Of a stretch of DNA of 64,000 nucleotides, positions 45,287 to 53,651 are shown one piece after another. Every line of letters starts with the position of its first letter. Position 1 is the first letter of the stretch. Location: assembly GCA_020852255.1 (NCBI GenBank), contig JADZBD010000025.1:1-64000 (forward strand), given 5' to 3'. The stretch is from Bacteroidia bacterium (GTDB lineage: Bacteria > Bacteroidota > Bacteroidia > JADZBD01). Under the pieces are notes generated by a model. That model made no database searches, was not told the origin of the DNA, and saw nothing but the letters and a program-made list of their open reading frames with translations. The position numbers and the translations under genes are program-made.

Positions 45287-45317
45287 TTTGGGGAGAGGCA
45301 GGAATTTCGTATCATTG
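45287..45317 (+). promoter_or_regulatory. Predicted porZ-recO promoter
   Basis: TTTG (45287-45290) is followed after 19 nt by TATCATTG (45310-45317), one mismatch from TAnnTTTG. The box ends eight bases before the GTG start of porZ at 45325, so the transcript would have only a few bases of leader. Confidence 0.5.
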
Positions 45318-45324
45318 TAATCCC

Positions 45325-47661
45325 GTGAAAAAACCCCTGTTCATCCTCATTATCAACACATTGCTTATGGTTCATGCCATAGGTCAGATTGGCATCGGCC
45401 AATGGCGGGATCATTTGCCCTACCGGAAAGGAACCGCGGTAACCTTCAGTGGTGAAAAAGTGTGGTGCGCTACCCAGGGTGGGATAATTGAGTACGACAA
45501 AGGAGACAACTCCATTAAGCGTATCGGAAAGCATAACGGATTTTCCGACGTTTCTCCCAGCGATATCAAATTCAATTCCTACAACAGCACACTGGTTGTA
45601 ACCTACACCTCCGGTAATATTGACATCCTGGATGGAACCATCGTTACAAATATATCTGACATCAAGCGCGCCAATATCGTAGGAAGTAAAACGATTAATT
45701 CTGTTTTTCTGAAAAACGATTACGCTTATCTCAGTACCGGCTTCGGCATTGTTGTGCTGGATACGCGTCGGAAGGAAATCAAAGACACTTATTACCTTGG
45801 AGTAAACGGCGGATATATCAATATTCATGATGTGGGGATGGACGGCACCTACATCTACGCAGCTACGGATTCGGGCGTTTACCGTGCCCCCCTGTCCAGT
45901 AACAATCTTTCGAATTTCGCGGCATGGAGTAAAATGACCGGATTACCCACAGGGATCTATTCCAGTGTATGTGCTTTCAACGGCAATGTGTACGTGAACT
46001 TTGCTAAACGGCTGATGACGCTGGCGTACGGACAGGATACTGTTTTTGTTTATAACGGAAGCGCCTGGTCTCCTGCTTTCATACCGGTTTCAGGATACAA
46101 CTGTTTTCATATTGAAGCCAATGCCAACAATATTGTTTTTTCATTCGACGGATATTTTGATGTTTATGACCCGGCCATGACGCTGGTTTCACACGTTTAC
46201 ACTTATCAGAACGTATTTCCGGCCCCCCGGCAGGTAGCCATGGAGAACGCGAATAGGGTATGGGTGGCGGATGCGAATATTGGTCTGGTCAATGTGTGGA
46301 ACACCTGGAATACTTCCGCACATACACCCGATGGCCCGTCTACCAATAAAGTATACGCGCTGGATGTGAAAGGTCAGAATGTCTGGGTAGTGCCTGGCGA
46401 ACACAACGGGTTGTGGGACAACGCTGACGATCCGAATGTGGACGGAATCTTTTATTACAGCAATCAAAGCTGGAATACCATTGACCTGAACACCCAAACC
46501 ATTCTGGACTCTGTAAGAGACATTGTATCCGTTACGATTGACCCGCAGGATCCCACCCATGTTTATGCAGGAACCCTGGGGAAGGGACTAATCGAAATCC
46601 GTAACGGAGTAATCACTACTTTTCACAACCAGTATAACAGTGCGCTTCAGCCCCGCGGGGATGCACCCCAGACCGGATGGGTAGCCAGTTACGGGCAGGT
46701 GTTTGATGAAGACGGGAATCTGTGGGTCAGCAATGCAAAAGCCAACACTCCCATCTGTTTGAGAAAACCTGACGGCTCCTGGTACGCATTTAATTTCGGT
46801 GCCGGATACCAGGCGTTGCTCATCAGCAACCTCATCATAGACAAAGAAGGACAAATCTGGGGCGTTTTACCGCGCGGTGGCGGATTGCTCGTGTATGACC
46901 CGGGATCCGACCCGGTTTCTTCTGCTGATGATCAGGTTAAAAAGGTGATTACAGGCGAGGGATTGGGAAATCTGCCCAGCAATGAAGTGTACAGCATCGC
47001 CTGCGACGACGATGGGGAAATCTGGATAGGAACCGACCGCGGCATTGCAGTGATCTATAGCCCGGAGAATGTTTTTAACGGAGGGGATTTTGACGCCCAG
47101 CAGATTTTTGTCACACAGGACGGGCACACGCAGATCCTTCTGGAAACAGAGGTGGTAACCTCTATCACCACCGACGGCGCCAACCGTAAATGGATCGGCA
47201 CGCAAAATGCAGGCGTATTCCTGCTCTCGGAAGACGGGCAGACTCAAATCTATCACTTCGAAGAAAATAATTCCCCCCTGCTTTCCAGTACCATTACTTC
47301 CATTGCGATTGACGGCATTTCGGGAGAGGTTTTTTTTGGTACCGCACAAGGACTGTGTTCTTTCCGCAGTACGGCAACGGACGGACTGGAAAATTTTGAA
47401 AACGTGTATGCATTCCCTAATCCTGTGCGACCGGGCTATAACGGGATTGTTGCCATACGCGGACTGGTAAAAGACTGCCATGTCAAGATCTCCGATATTT
47501 CAGGTACGGTAGTTTATCAGACCAGAGCGCTGGGCGGACAAGCCATATGGGATTGCCGCACATTCAGCGGTAACAAAGTAAGCAGCGGAGTTTATATGGT
47601 ATTTCTTACCAACGATGACGGCAGCAAAACGTTCGTGACCAAGATCCTCGTGATCAACTGA
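45325..47661 (+). CDS. porZ: PorZ-like T9SS protein (two beta-propellers, type A sorting domain)
   Basis: The 778-residue protein starts with GTG and a signal peptide. Two seven-bladed-type propellers made of two-component-regulator-like repeats follow (WRDHLPYRKGTAVTFSGEKV, GGIIEYDKGDNSIKRIGKHN, SNEVYSIACDDDGEIWIGTD). The C-terminus is a type A sorting domain (YAFPNPVRPGYNGIVAIRGL, SSGVYMVFLTNDDG, TKILVIN). In Porphyromonas PorZ belongs to the surface attachment complex and hands anionic lipopolysaccharide to the sortase PorU. The adjoining recO gene 2 nt downstream matches a common Bacteroidota gene order and supports the call. Confidence 0.88.
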   Translation: MKKPLFILIINTLLMVHAIGQIGIGQWRDHLPYRKGTAVTFSGEKVWCATQGGIIEYDKGDNSIKRIGKHNGFSDVSPSDIKFNSYNSTLVVTYTSGNIDILDGTIVTNISDIKRANIVGSKTINSVFLKNDYAYLSTGFGIVVLDTRRKEIKDTYYLGVNGGYINIHDVGMDGTYIYAATDSGVYRAPLSSNNLSNFAAWSKMTGLPTGIYSSVCAFNGNVYVNFAKRLMTLAYGQDTVFVYNGSAWSPAFIPVSGYNCFHIEANANNIVFSFDGYFDVYDPAMTLVSHVYTYQNVFPAPRQVAMENANRVWVADANIGLVNVWNTWNTSAHTPDGPSTNKVYALDVKGQNVWVVPGEHNGLWDNADDPNVDGIFYYSNQSWNTIDLNTQTILDSVRDIVSVTIDPQDPTHVYAGTLGKGLIEIRNGVITTFHNQYNSALQPRGDAPQTGWVASYGQVFDEDGNLWVSNAKANTPICLRKPDGSWYAFNFGAGYQALLISNLIIDKEGQIWGVLPRGGGLLVYDPGSDPVSSADDQVKKVITGEGLGNLPSNEVYSIACDDDGEIWIGTDRGIAVIYSPENVFNGGDFDAQQIFVTQDGHTQILLETEVVTSITTDGANRKWIGTQNAGVFLLSEDGQTQIYHFEENNSPLLSSTITSIAIDGISGEVFFGTAQGLCSFRSTATDGLENFENVYAFPNPVRPGYNGIVAIRGLVKDCHVKISDISGTVVYQTRALGGQAIWDCRTFSGNKVSSGVYMVFLTNDDGSKTFVTKILVIN

Positions 47662-47663
47662 AC

Positions 47664-48395
47664 ATGCTTGCTTCCACGCGCGGTATCGTTTTTCATACAC
47701 TTCCGTACTCTGATACCACCGTAATTTCCCGCATTTATACTGAAGCGTATGGTCTGCGAAGTTACCTTGTGAACGCAGCGCACAGCCGCCGTTCGGCTTC
47801 CAAAGCCCGTTTGCTGCAACCTTTGTCGCTGGTGGAACTGGTAGCCTATGAAAAGGAAAACCGGGGACTGCAGCGGATCCGGGAGATCCGTACCGAGGTG
47901 CATTATATAAACCGGGAAGATATCCGCCGGAGCAGTATCCTTCTTTTCCTGGACGAAGTGCTTTGCCAGGTGATCCGGGAAGAAGAAAAAAATCCGCTAT
48001 TATTTGAATTCCTGCATAGTTCACTTCAGATCCTGGATGTACTGCCCGGCAATCCCTCTAATTTTCATCTCAGTTTTCTGCTGCAGCTATCAAAATACCT
48101 TGGCTTTTTTCCTCACGGCAATTATTCGGAGTTTTGTCCCTGGTTTGATCTGAAGGCCGGGGAGTTTGTTCCCGAGGAGCCCGCTCATCCGCTCCACCTC
48201 GACCCGGCGGCAGGAAAAATACTTGGGAATTTTCTTTTTATGGACTATGGTGGATGCTGTGAAGTAGCGCTGAGCGGGGAACAGCGAAGAGCCGTTCTCC
48301 ACGGAATCATCAGTTACTACGGCACCCATGTAGAAGGATTCCCCTCACTAAAAAGCGTACAGGTGCTGGAAGAGGTGCTGGGAGAACTAGCCTAA
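47664..48395 (+). CDS. recO: DNA repair protein RecO
   Basis: RecO works with RecR and RecF to load RecA onto single-stranded DNA in gap repair. The 243-residue protein has the N-terminal OB fold typical of the family (STRGIVFHTLPYSDTTVISR, EAYGLRSYLVNAAHSRRSAS) and a helical C-terminal part. The usual four-cysteine zinc site is not present, as in other Bacteroidota RecO proteins. It starts 2 nt after the porZ stop, so it is cotranscribed. Confidence 0.9.
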   Translation: MLASTRGIVFHTLPYSDTTVISRIYTEAYGLRSYLVNAAHSRRSASKARLLQPLSLVELVAYEKENRGLQRIREIRTEVHYINREDIRRSSILLFLDEVLCQVIREEEKNPLLFEFLHSSLQILDVLPGNPSNFHLSFLLQLSKYLGFFPHGNYSEFCPWFDLKAGEFVPEEPAHPLHLDPAAGKILGNFLFMDYGGCCEVALSGEQRRAVLHGIISYYGTHVEGFPSLKSVQVLEEVLGELA

Positions 48396-48411
48396 TTCCT
48401 ACTTTTGAACC

Positions 48412-49161
48412 ATGCCGGTCATTTACGGAATACTCGCAGTTTACGGAACCCTGCTCTTCGCCCTGACTTTGATTCTGGCTGTTCCCACCTATTTTTTTGT
48501 GTTCACTTTTTTTCCGCCGCAGCGTGCGCCCCGTGCCGCCCATCAAGTCAGCCGGTTCTGGGCCGGCGTACTGATGTTTTTCCTGATGGTAAGGGTACGG
48601 GTAAAAAACCGCGAGATACTTGACCCGAACGCTGTGTATGTGGTCATAGCAAATCACCTTTCCCAGCTGGATATTCCCACCTATGCCATCGCCTGCACGC
48701 CCGTTGTTCGTTTTCTTGCCAAAGCAGAACTGGGAAAGATCCCGCTGTTGGGATATGTGATACGCAGAACCTATCTGATGGTAAAGAGGGAGGACAAGGC
48801 CGACCGGCATAAGATCATGATCGCCATGCAAAAAACCCTGGAAGAAGGCATTGGCCTCTTCCTCTGCCCTGAAGGCACGCGCAACCGCACCGAACAAGCT
48901 CTTTTGCCGTTTAAAGACGGCGCTTTCCGGCTGGCTATCCGCGCGCAGGTGCCCCTGGCGGTACTGGTTGTGTACAACTCCCATCTCCGGAATCGTCCTG
49001 CTCAACCCCTTTCACTTGTTCCCGGTACCATTGAAGCAGAGTGGCTGGAGGTAGTAGATACCCGTGGCATGACGGAGGAAGATGTAGAAAAACTGCGCGA
49101 CCGTGTTTGGTCCGGTATGAAAACAAAGATTTTAAACCGGAGATCAGCTCATGGAAAATAA
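48412..49161 (+). CDS. plsC: 1-acyl-sn-glycerol-3-phosphate acyltransferase
   Basis: This membrane-bound enzyme acylates lysophosphatidate to phosphatidate in phospholipid synthesis. The 249-residue protein has an N-terminal membrane segment (about 5-33), the catalytic HX4D motif NHLSQLDIPT (His82, Asp87), and the glycerolphosphate-binding block CPEGTRNR near residue 155. It lies 16 nt after recO and overlaps the next small gene by 11 nt. Specificity among acyl donors cannot be read from the sequence. Confidence 0.9.
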   Translation: MPVIYGILAVYGTLLFALTLILAVPTYFFVFTFFPPQRAPRAAHQVSRFWAGVLMFFLMVRVRVKNREILDPNAVYVVIANHLSQLDIPTYAIACTPVVRFLAKAELGKIPLLGYVIRRTYLMVKREDKADRHKIMIAMQKTLEEGIGLFLCPEGTRNRTEQALLPFKDGAFRLAIRAQVPLAVLVVYNSHLRNRPAQPLSLVPGTIEAEWLEVVDTRGMTEEDVEKLRDRVWSGMKTKILNRRSAHGK

Positions 49162-49540
49162 GAAGCCACGGTCTATCCTACTACCTCTGATTCTGATTGC
49201 TGTACTGGGGGTGGGTTCCTTTCTGATCCGGCTTGCTTTCGAAAACCCTCCAATACCGGATGGCGGAGATTGCAGCTATTCGTCCGTTTATCATCCTGCA
49301 TTGATAATTAGTATAGATACAGTCAGTGAAGGGTATTGCGAAATGGAGATTGAGGTGCGAACGGACTACGGAACGGATACCTTACTTTATTCTCAGGTTT
49401 TTGGCGGCTATGCCAGTTTTGAGCAGATCCGCCGACACGGGATATCCCTGGGCGACACCCTTCAGTACCAAATCAGGGATATTGTCTCCGGATCTTGCAA
49501 TCCCCATATTGAAACCCTCCTCCTGCCACCCGCCCCCTGA
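49151..49540 (+). CDS. Small membrane-anchored protein of unknown function
   Basis: The 129-residue protein has one N-terminal membrane segment or signal anchor (SILLPLILIAVLGVGSFLI) and a small, probably beta-rich domain after it. Cysteines at GGDCSY, EGYCEMEI and SGSCNPHI could form disulfides in the periplasm. It overlaps plsC by 11 nt, so it is likely translated with it. No family is recognised. Confidence 0.6.
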   Translation: MENKKPRSILLPLILIAVLGVGSFLIRLAFENPPIPDGGDCSYSSVYHPALIISIDTVSEGYCEMEIEVRTDYGTDTLLYSQVFGGYASFEQIRRHGISLGDTLQYQIRDIVSGSCNPHIETLLLPPAP

Positions 49541-49557
49541 AAGAAAAAAGGGGCGGG
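49529..49557. terminator. GC-rich hairpin between convergent genes
   Basis: CCCGCCCC (49529-49536) pairs with GGGGCGGG (49550-49557) around an A-rich 13-nt loop, giving eight G-C pairs. It overlaps the end of the preceding gene, stop codon included, and lies 14 nt before the end of the convergent YbjN-like gene. No T tract follows on either strand. Confidence 0.6.
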
Positions 49558-49570
49558 GGAAGAGAAAGAG

Positions 49571-50020
49571 CTATACGCGTTGTCCGGCAGGCACGATGCC
49601 GTATTTCTGCTTCAGGCGATCATCATATTCGTCTGCATAAGATCCAATACGGTTGAACATGGCCTGTGCCTCGTTCTGATCCAGCCCATCCAGTTCACGG
49701 ATCGACTTAATGTACGCCCATTCCTTGAAAATGGTAAATGATACTCCGTACAGATTGTGGTTGATCTCGAGAAGTTCCTTGGTGAATAGATGCTGGTTGT
49801 TCACTGGCACTTCACATACAGGGGCCATCACCTGGATGTAACCGTAATCCTGAAGATTTCCCTGTTGATCTTTGGTTTGCCACACATCTACCCAGATATT
49901 GGCAGATCCCCGTTTAAGATTCCACTGTCCGGCGATTTCCCCGCGGCAAATAGCAGGATCTACGCCCAGGTTTCGGATAATATCCTCCACCATGTTGTAA
50001 TACGTCTGAATTGGTTGCAT
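49571..50020 (-). CDS. YbjN-like protein
   Basis: The 149-residue cytosolic protein resembles the YbjN / type III-chaperone-like fold: an N-terminal helix (YYNMVEDIIRNLGVDP), a beta sheet (WNLKRGSANIWVDVWQTKDQ, YGYIQVMAPVCEVP) and C-terminal helices with ELDGLDQNEAQAMFNRIGSY. YbjN proteins are linked to stress responses and motility in Enterobacteria, with unknown biochemistry. The promoter upstream carries a perfect palindrome over the -7 box, suggesting tight control. Confidence 0.7.
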   Translation of the reverse strand: MQPIQTYYNMVEDIIRNLGVDPAICRGEIAGQWNLKRGSANIWVDVWQTKDQQGNLQDYGYIQVMAPVCEVPVNNQHLFTKELLEINHNLYGVSFTIFKEWAYIKSIRELDGLDQNEAQAMFNRIGSYADEYDDRLKQKYGIVPAGQRV

Positions 50021-50066
50021 TTTTTGTTATTTAAGTTAGACCTTTAAAACCATGGCTGGTTTTTAA

Positions 50067-50096
50067 CAAAGATATGAGTATATCTTTCCCCTGCAA
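50067..50096 (-). promoter_or_regulatory. YbjN-like gene promoter with overlapping palindrome
   Basis: On the minus strand TTG (50096-50094) and TATCTTTG (50074-50067) are 19 nt apart, an exact Bacteroidota promoter. The palindrome AAAGATAT-GAGT-ATATCTTT (50068-50087) covers the -7 box and may be an operator. The 5' leader also contains a 7-bp hairpin, AAAACCA/TGGTTTT (50046-50063). Confidence 0.55.
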
Positions 50097-50109
50097 GTAA
50101 AATCAGGGC

Positions 50110-50140
50110 TTTCGTAACGGGTTCAATTGCATTACCTTTG
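50110..50140 (+). promoter_or_regulatory. Predicted bactofilin promoter
   Basis: TTTC (50110-50113) and TACCTTTG (50133-50140) are separated by 19 nt; the second is an exact -7 consensus. It lies inside the upstream extension of the bactofilin frame and only four bases before the ATG at 50145. It therefore favours the ATG at 50169, or a leaderless start at 50145. Confidence 0.55.
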
Positions 50141-50168
50141 CCCCATGTTCAACACAAAAAAAGATCCC

Positions 50169-50564
50169 ATGTCAAAAAGCCATACCACCGATTCCGGCAC
50201 TGTAAATATCATCGGGGCGGGAACCATCATTGAGGGTGAGATTAATACAAACGGAGACATCCGGGTAGATGGATCGCTCACAGGTAAACTGAACGTGAAA
50301 GGAAGGCTTGTACTGGGAGCTTCAGGGAACATTGAGGGGGAGATCAGCTGTCAGAATGCCGACATTTCGGGAACCATCAACGGGAAGATCAATGTGACCG
50401 ATCTCCTTGCTCTTAAATCCTCCTCCAAGCTTTCGGGAGATATTGTTGCCAATAAACTGGCGATTGAACCCGGTGCTGTGTTTACGGGTTCCTGCTCTAT
50501 GGGCGGGATCATCAAGGACATGAAGAGCGCGGAAACTACTGAGGAAAAAGCGGTCTCCTACTAA
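50169..50564 (+). CDS. Bactofilin (polymer-forming cytoskeletal protein)
   Basis: From ATG 50169 the product is 131 residues: a short polar N-terminus, a right-handed beta-helix core (VNIIGAGTIIEGEINTNGDI, RVDGSLTGKLNVKGRLVLGA, DISGTINGKINVTDLLALKS) with hydrophobic residues in a regular pattern, and a short tail. Bactofilins self-assemble into filaments without nucleotide and help localise cell-wall enzymes. An in-frame ATG at 50145 would add eight residues. Bactofilin genes often sit upstream of the ATP synthase operon in Bacteroidota, as here. Confidence 0.9.
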   Translation: MSKSHTTDSGTVNIIGAGTIIEGEINTNGDIRVDGSLTGKLNVKGRLVLGASGNIEGEISCQNADISGTINGKINVTDLLALKSSSKLSGDIVANKLAIEPGAVFTGSCSMGGIIKDMKSAETTEEKAVSY

Positions 50565-50600
50565 ACTAATTCATCCTCCACCGGAGGTATCTGCTTTCCG

Positions 50601-50975
50601 ATGAATTATTTTCTCCGGCTTGGTTTGCTCTGCGCACTGCTGCTCCTGCTGGCCGCGGTACCCTACCTTTCACAGGAACTCGTTTCTTTCCGTCATCCGG
50701 GCGCTTTTGTAATGACTCCCCTGTTCTGCCTTTTCACACTGTTTCAGCACCAATACCTCATCCGTTCTACCAAAGGCTCCCCTACCGCCTTCATCAGGGC
50801 ATTCATGGGTATGACCGTAATGAAAATGCTGGTGCTGGCCACCGCCTTTATCCTCACACTGGTACTGGGAGTGCCTTCGCCTTTTTGTTTTGCAGGCTGG
50901 TTTGTGCTGATCTATATCAGTTTTCTGATTTATGAGGTTGTGCAGCTCTCCGCAGTGCTAAAAAAGACTTCTTAA
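50601..50975 (+). CDS. Small membrane protein, possibly AtpI-like
   Basis: The 124-residue protein has four predicted membrane segments and little else. Its size, topology and position between bactofilin and atpB fit the AtpI-like ATP-synthase-associated membrane proteins. Sequence identity to AtpI is not obvious, so the name is only positional. No second small atpZ-like gene is seen in the 120 nt before atpB. Confidence 0.5.
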   Translation: MNYFLRLGLLCALLLLLAAVPYLSQELVSFRHPGAFVMTPLFCLFTLFQHQYLIRSTKGSPTAFIRAFMGMTVMKMLVLATAFILTLVLGVPSPFCFAGWFVLIYISFLIYEVVQLSAVLKKTS

Positions 50976-51050
50976 GTCCTGATTTTCTGACACTTGAAAT
51001 AGCCCCTTTTTCCCTCCGGGATTGTGAAAAAAAGAGGCCGGGCCAGCGCA

Positions 51051-51079
51051 TTTCTGAACCATTTATATATATAAATTTG
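51051..51079 (+). promoter_or_regulatory. Predicted atp operon promoter
   Basis: TAAATTTG (51072-51079) is an exact -7 box, preceded after 17 nt by TTTC (51051-51054). It lies 17 nt before the atpB start, so the six atp genes probably have their own promoter, separate from bactofilin. Confidence 0.55.
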
Positions 51080-51096
51080 CCCCCGAATTTCAGGGT

Positions 51097-52227
51097 ATGA
51101 ATACGGTGTTGAACTCTCGCATATTTATCGTTTTAGCCTTCCTGGGTCTTTCCTTTTCCGCTTTTGCCGGAGATCCGGACCATCACTCCGTTTCTGCCGA
51201 TACCGGTTCCGGTGCCCCGTCTGCTGCCGGGCACGGCAGCGATAAACTGGACGTGGGTGCCATGATCCTCCATCACGTTCTCGATGCCCACGAATGGCAT
51301 TTGTGGGGAGAAGGAGAACATTCCGTTTCGGTTCCGCTTCCTGTCATCCTCTGGACCGACAAGGGCTTAGATGTATTCCTGTCTTCTGCCTTTCACCATG
51401 GTACAGCCACCGTAGAAAAAAAGTATGCCTACCGTATCGAACACGAGCATATTTATATTGTGGATGAAACCGGACTGAAAGATGAGCGTGCCAGTGCAAC
51501 ACTGATCGATCTTTCTGTTACCAAAAACGTGGCCTCCATTTTTGTGGCCATGATCCTGATGATTCTTATTTTCCGCGCTGTGGCAAAAGGATATGTGCGC
51601 AACAAAGGAAAAGCGCCCACCGGCATCCAGTCGTTTTTTGAGCCTCTGATCATTTTTGTGCGCGACGATGTAGCCCGTCCTAACATTGGAGAAAAGAAGT
51701 ATGAGAAATACATGCCTTTTCTCCTTACAGCCTTTTTCTTCATCTGGATAAGTAACATGATGGGACTGGTTCCTCTTATTCCGGGGGGTGCCAATGTTAC
51801 CGGAAATATTTCTGTTACGCTGGTGCTGGCATGCATTACCTTTCTGATCACGCTGTTCAGTTCCAACGGACATTACTGGAGACACATCCTCGCCATGCCC
51901 GGAGTGCCGGTGCCGGTGCTGTTCATCCTCACACCGCTGGAAATACTGGGAATGTTCATTCGTCCGTTGGTGCTCATGCTCCGACTCTTTGCCAACATCA
52001 CTGCCGGTCACATCGTAATCCTGTCCTTCGTTTCGCTCATTTTCGTATTCGGTGAAATGAGTTCAACCGCCGGGTACGGATCGTCCGTGCTTTCAGTTTT
52101 CTTCGTTTTGTTCATGTCCCTGCTGGAGTTGCTGGTGGCCTTCCTGCAGGCATACGTATTCACCTTGCTCTCGGCGATCTATATCGGCGCGGCAGTGGAA
52201 GAAGGTCACCATGCCGAACATCATTAA
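51097..52227 (+). CDS. atpB: ATP synthase F0 subunit a
   Basis: Subunit a forms the proton half-channels beside the c-ring. The 376-residue protein has the long N-terminal extension common in Bacteroidota (signal-like segment, then a His-rich region with HHVLDAHEWHLWGEGEH) before the membrane domain with five to six helices. The essential arginine lies in LVLMLRLFANITAGH. It opens the atpBEFHAG operon. Confidence 0.95.
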   Translation: MNTVLNSRIFIVLAFLGLSFSAFAGDPDHHSVSADTGSGAPSAAGHGSDKLDVGAMILHHVLDAHEWHLWGEGEHSVSVPLPVILWTDKGLDVFLSSAFHHGTATVEKKYAYRIEHEHIYIVDETGLKDERASATLIDLSVTKNVASIFVAMILMILIFRAVAKGYVRNKGKAPTGIQSFFEPLIIFVRDDVARPNIGEKKYEKYMPFLLTAFFFIWISNMMGLVPLIPGGANVTGNISVTLVLACITFLITLFSSNGHYWRHILAMPGVPVPVLFILTPLEILGMFIRPLVLMLRLFANITAGHIVILSFVSLIFVFGEMSSTAGYGSSVLSVFFVLFMSLLELLVAFLQAYVFTLLSAIYIGAAVEEGHHAEHH

Positions 52228-52261
52228 ATGAATTTTTGTTAAACCCTTAATACCTAATCAA

Positions 52262-52516
52262 ATGTTAAACCTCGTATTACTTGCCGCAGAAAACCTCGGT
52301 CTCGGATATGGTCTGGCTGCTCTTGGAGCGGGCCTCGCCGCCGTGGGAGCAGGACTCGGTATCGGTCGCATTGGCGGAAGCGCGCTGGAATCCATCGCAC
52401 GTCAGCCGGAAGCACTGAACGACATCCGCGCTAACATGATCCTTACCGCTGCCCTCGTGGAAGGTGCCGCCATCATCGCGATGCTGGTAGGATTCCTCGT
52501 AGTGTTCAAGTCGTAA
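52262..52516 (+). CDS. atpE: ATP synthase F0 subunit c
   Basis: The 84-residue hairpin protein has two membrane helices with a glycine-rich first helix (GAGLAAVGAGLGIGRIG), the conserved ARQPE loop and the ion-carrying Glu67 in ALVEGAAI. The residues that mark sodium-dependent rings (a glutamine in helix 1 and a serine after the glutamate) are absent, so it should carry protons. It lies 34 nt after atpB. Confidence 0.96.
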   Translation: MLNLVLLAAENLGLGYGLAALGAGLAAVGAGLGIGRIGGSALESIARQPEALNDIRANMILTAALVEGAAIIAMLVGFLVVFKS

Positions 52517-52585
52517 GCATTTCGGACAGCTCCCGGCGGTTGGCTGGGATGCTGTTTGAACAAGGGAAACAAAAACAAAAAGAAC

Positions 52586-53080
52586 ATGGAACTGTTAACG
52601 CCCTCGTTAGGACTCATCGTTTGGATGACCCTTTGCTTTCTTATCCTTTTCTTCCTGCTGAAGAAAATGGCCTGGAAGCCGATCATGAAAATGATCAAAG
52701 ACCGTGAAGTTTCCATTCAGGACGCGCTCGATTCAGCTGAAAAAGCCCGCGAAGAAATTAAAAACCTTCAGGCAGGTAATGAGCAGATCCTTAAGGAAGC
52801 CCGCTCGGAACGCGACCAAATGCTGAAAGAAGCACGTGATATCAAAGATCAGATTGTAGCGGAAGCCAAAACAAAGGCTCAGCTGGAGGCTGATAAAATT
52901 ATGACCACCGCCCGTGAGAACATCCAGCACGAGAAAATGGCTGCCATCACCGAATTGAAAAACCAGGTGGCTCAGCTCTCCATTGAAATTGCAGAAAAGA
53001 TCCTGAAAGAAGAATTGTCTTCCCAGGAAAAACAAAAGCAGCTGGTGAAAGCCCTGCTGGATGATGTGAAACTGAACTAA
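52586..53080 (+). CDS. atpF: ATP synthase F0 subunit b
   Basis: The 164-residue peripheral-stalk protein has one N-terminal membrane helix (LGLIVWMTLCFLILFFLLKK) and a long charged coiled coil. The ATG at 52586 is chosen over a TTG 30 nt upstream, which would add a polar NKGNKNKKN stretch in front of the membrane helix. It ends 1 nt before atpH. Confidence 0.93.
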   Translation: MELLTPSLGLIVWMTLCFLILFFLLKKMAWKPIMKMIKDREVSIQDALDSAEKAREEIKNLQAGNEQILKEARSERDQMLKEARDIKDQIVAEAKTKAQLEADKIMTTARENIQHEKMAAITELKNQVAQLSIEIAEKILKEELSSQEKQKQLVKALLDDVKLN

Positions 53081-53081
53081 A

Positions 53082-53639
53082 ATGAAAGGTTCCCGCTTAG
53101 CGGTACGGTACGCAAAATCACTGATCGACCTGGCTGTAGAAAAAGGCAAGGTGGAACAGGTATATGCGGACATGAAGCTGGTACAAAAGACCTGTAAGGA
53201 AAGCCATGAACTGGAATTGCTTTTTAACTCTCCCATTGTAAAAACAGATAAGAAACAAGCTATTCTGAAAGCCTTGTTTGATGGGAAGGTGGACGCTATC
53301 ACCTCTGCCTATTTTCAACTGATGGCCTCCAAGCGCCGCGAAAGTTACATCCCTGCCATTGCCGAATCCTATATTGAAAAATACAAGGTGCGGAAGAAGA
53401 TCCTCACCGCTGTGATCACTACCGCCTACGGGCTGGATGACGATGTTCGCGCCAAAGTAATGAAACTGGTGAAAGACAGCTACAGCAGCGAAGTGGAATT
53501 GGTGGAGAAAGTGGATAAGAATATCATCGGAGGGTTTATCCTTCGCATTGGCGATAAACAGGATGATACCAGCTTACTCCGGAAAATTAAAATGCTTACA
53601 CGCACATTCAACGAAAATCCTTACATCAAAGACTATTAA
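53082..53639 (+). CDS. atpH: ATP synthase F1 subunit delta
   Basis: The 185-residue protein joins the F1 head to the peripheral stalk. Typical motifs are the N-terminal LAVRYAKSLIDLAVEKGKVE, SPIVKTDKKQAILKALF, and the C-terminal LVEKVDKNIIGGFILRIGDK. It sits in the canonical place between atpF and atpA, 12 nt before the latter. Confidence 0.95.
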   Translation: MKGSRLAVRYAKSLIDLAVEKGKVEQVYADMKLVQKTCKESHELELLFNSPIVKTDKKQAILKALFDGKVDAITSAYFQLMASKRRESYIPAIAESYIEKYKVRKKILTAVITTAYGLDDDVRAKVMKLVKDSYSSEVELVEKVDKNIIGGFILRIGDKQDDTSLLRKIKMLTRTFNENPYIKDY

Positions 53640-53651
53640 TAATCAATTATC

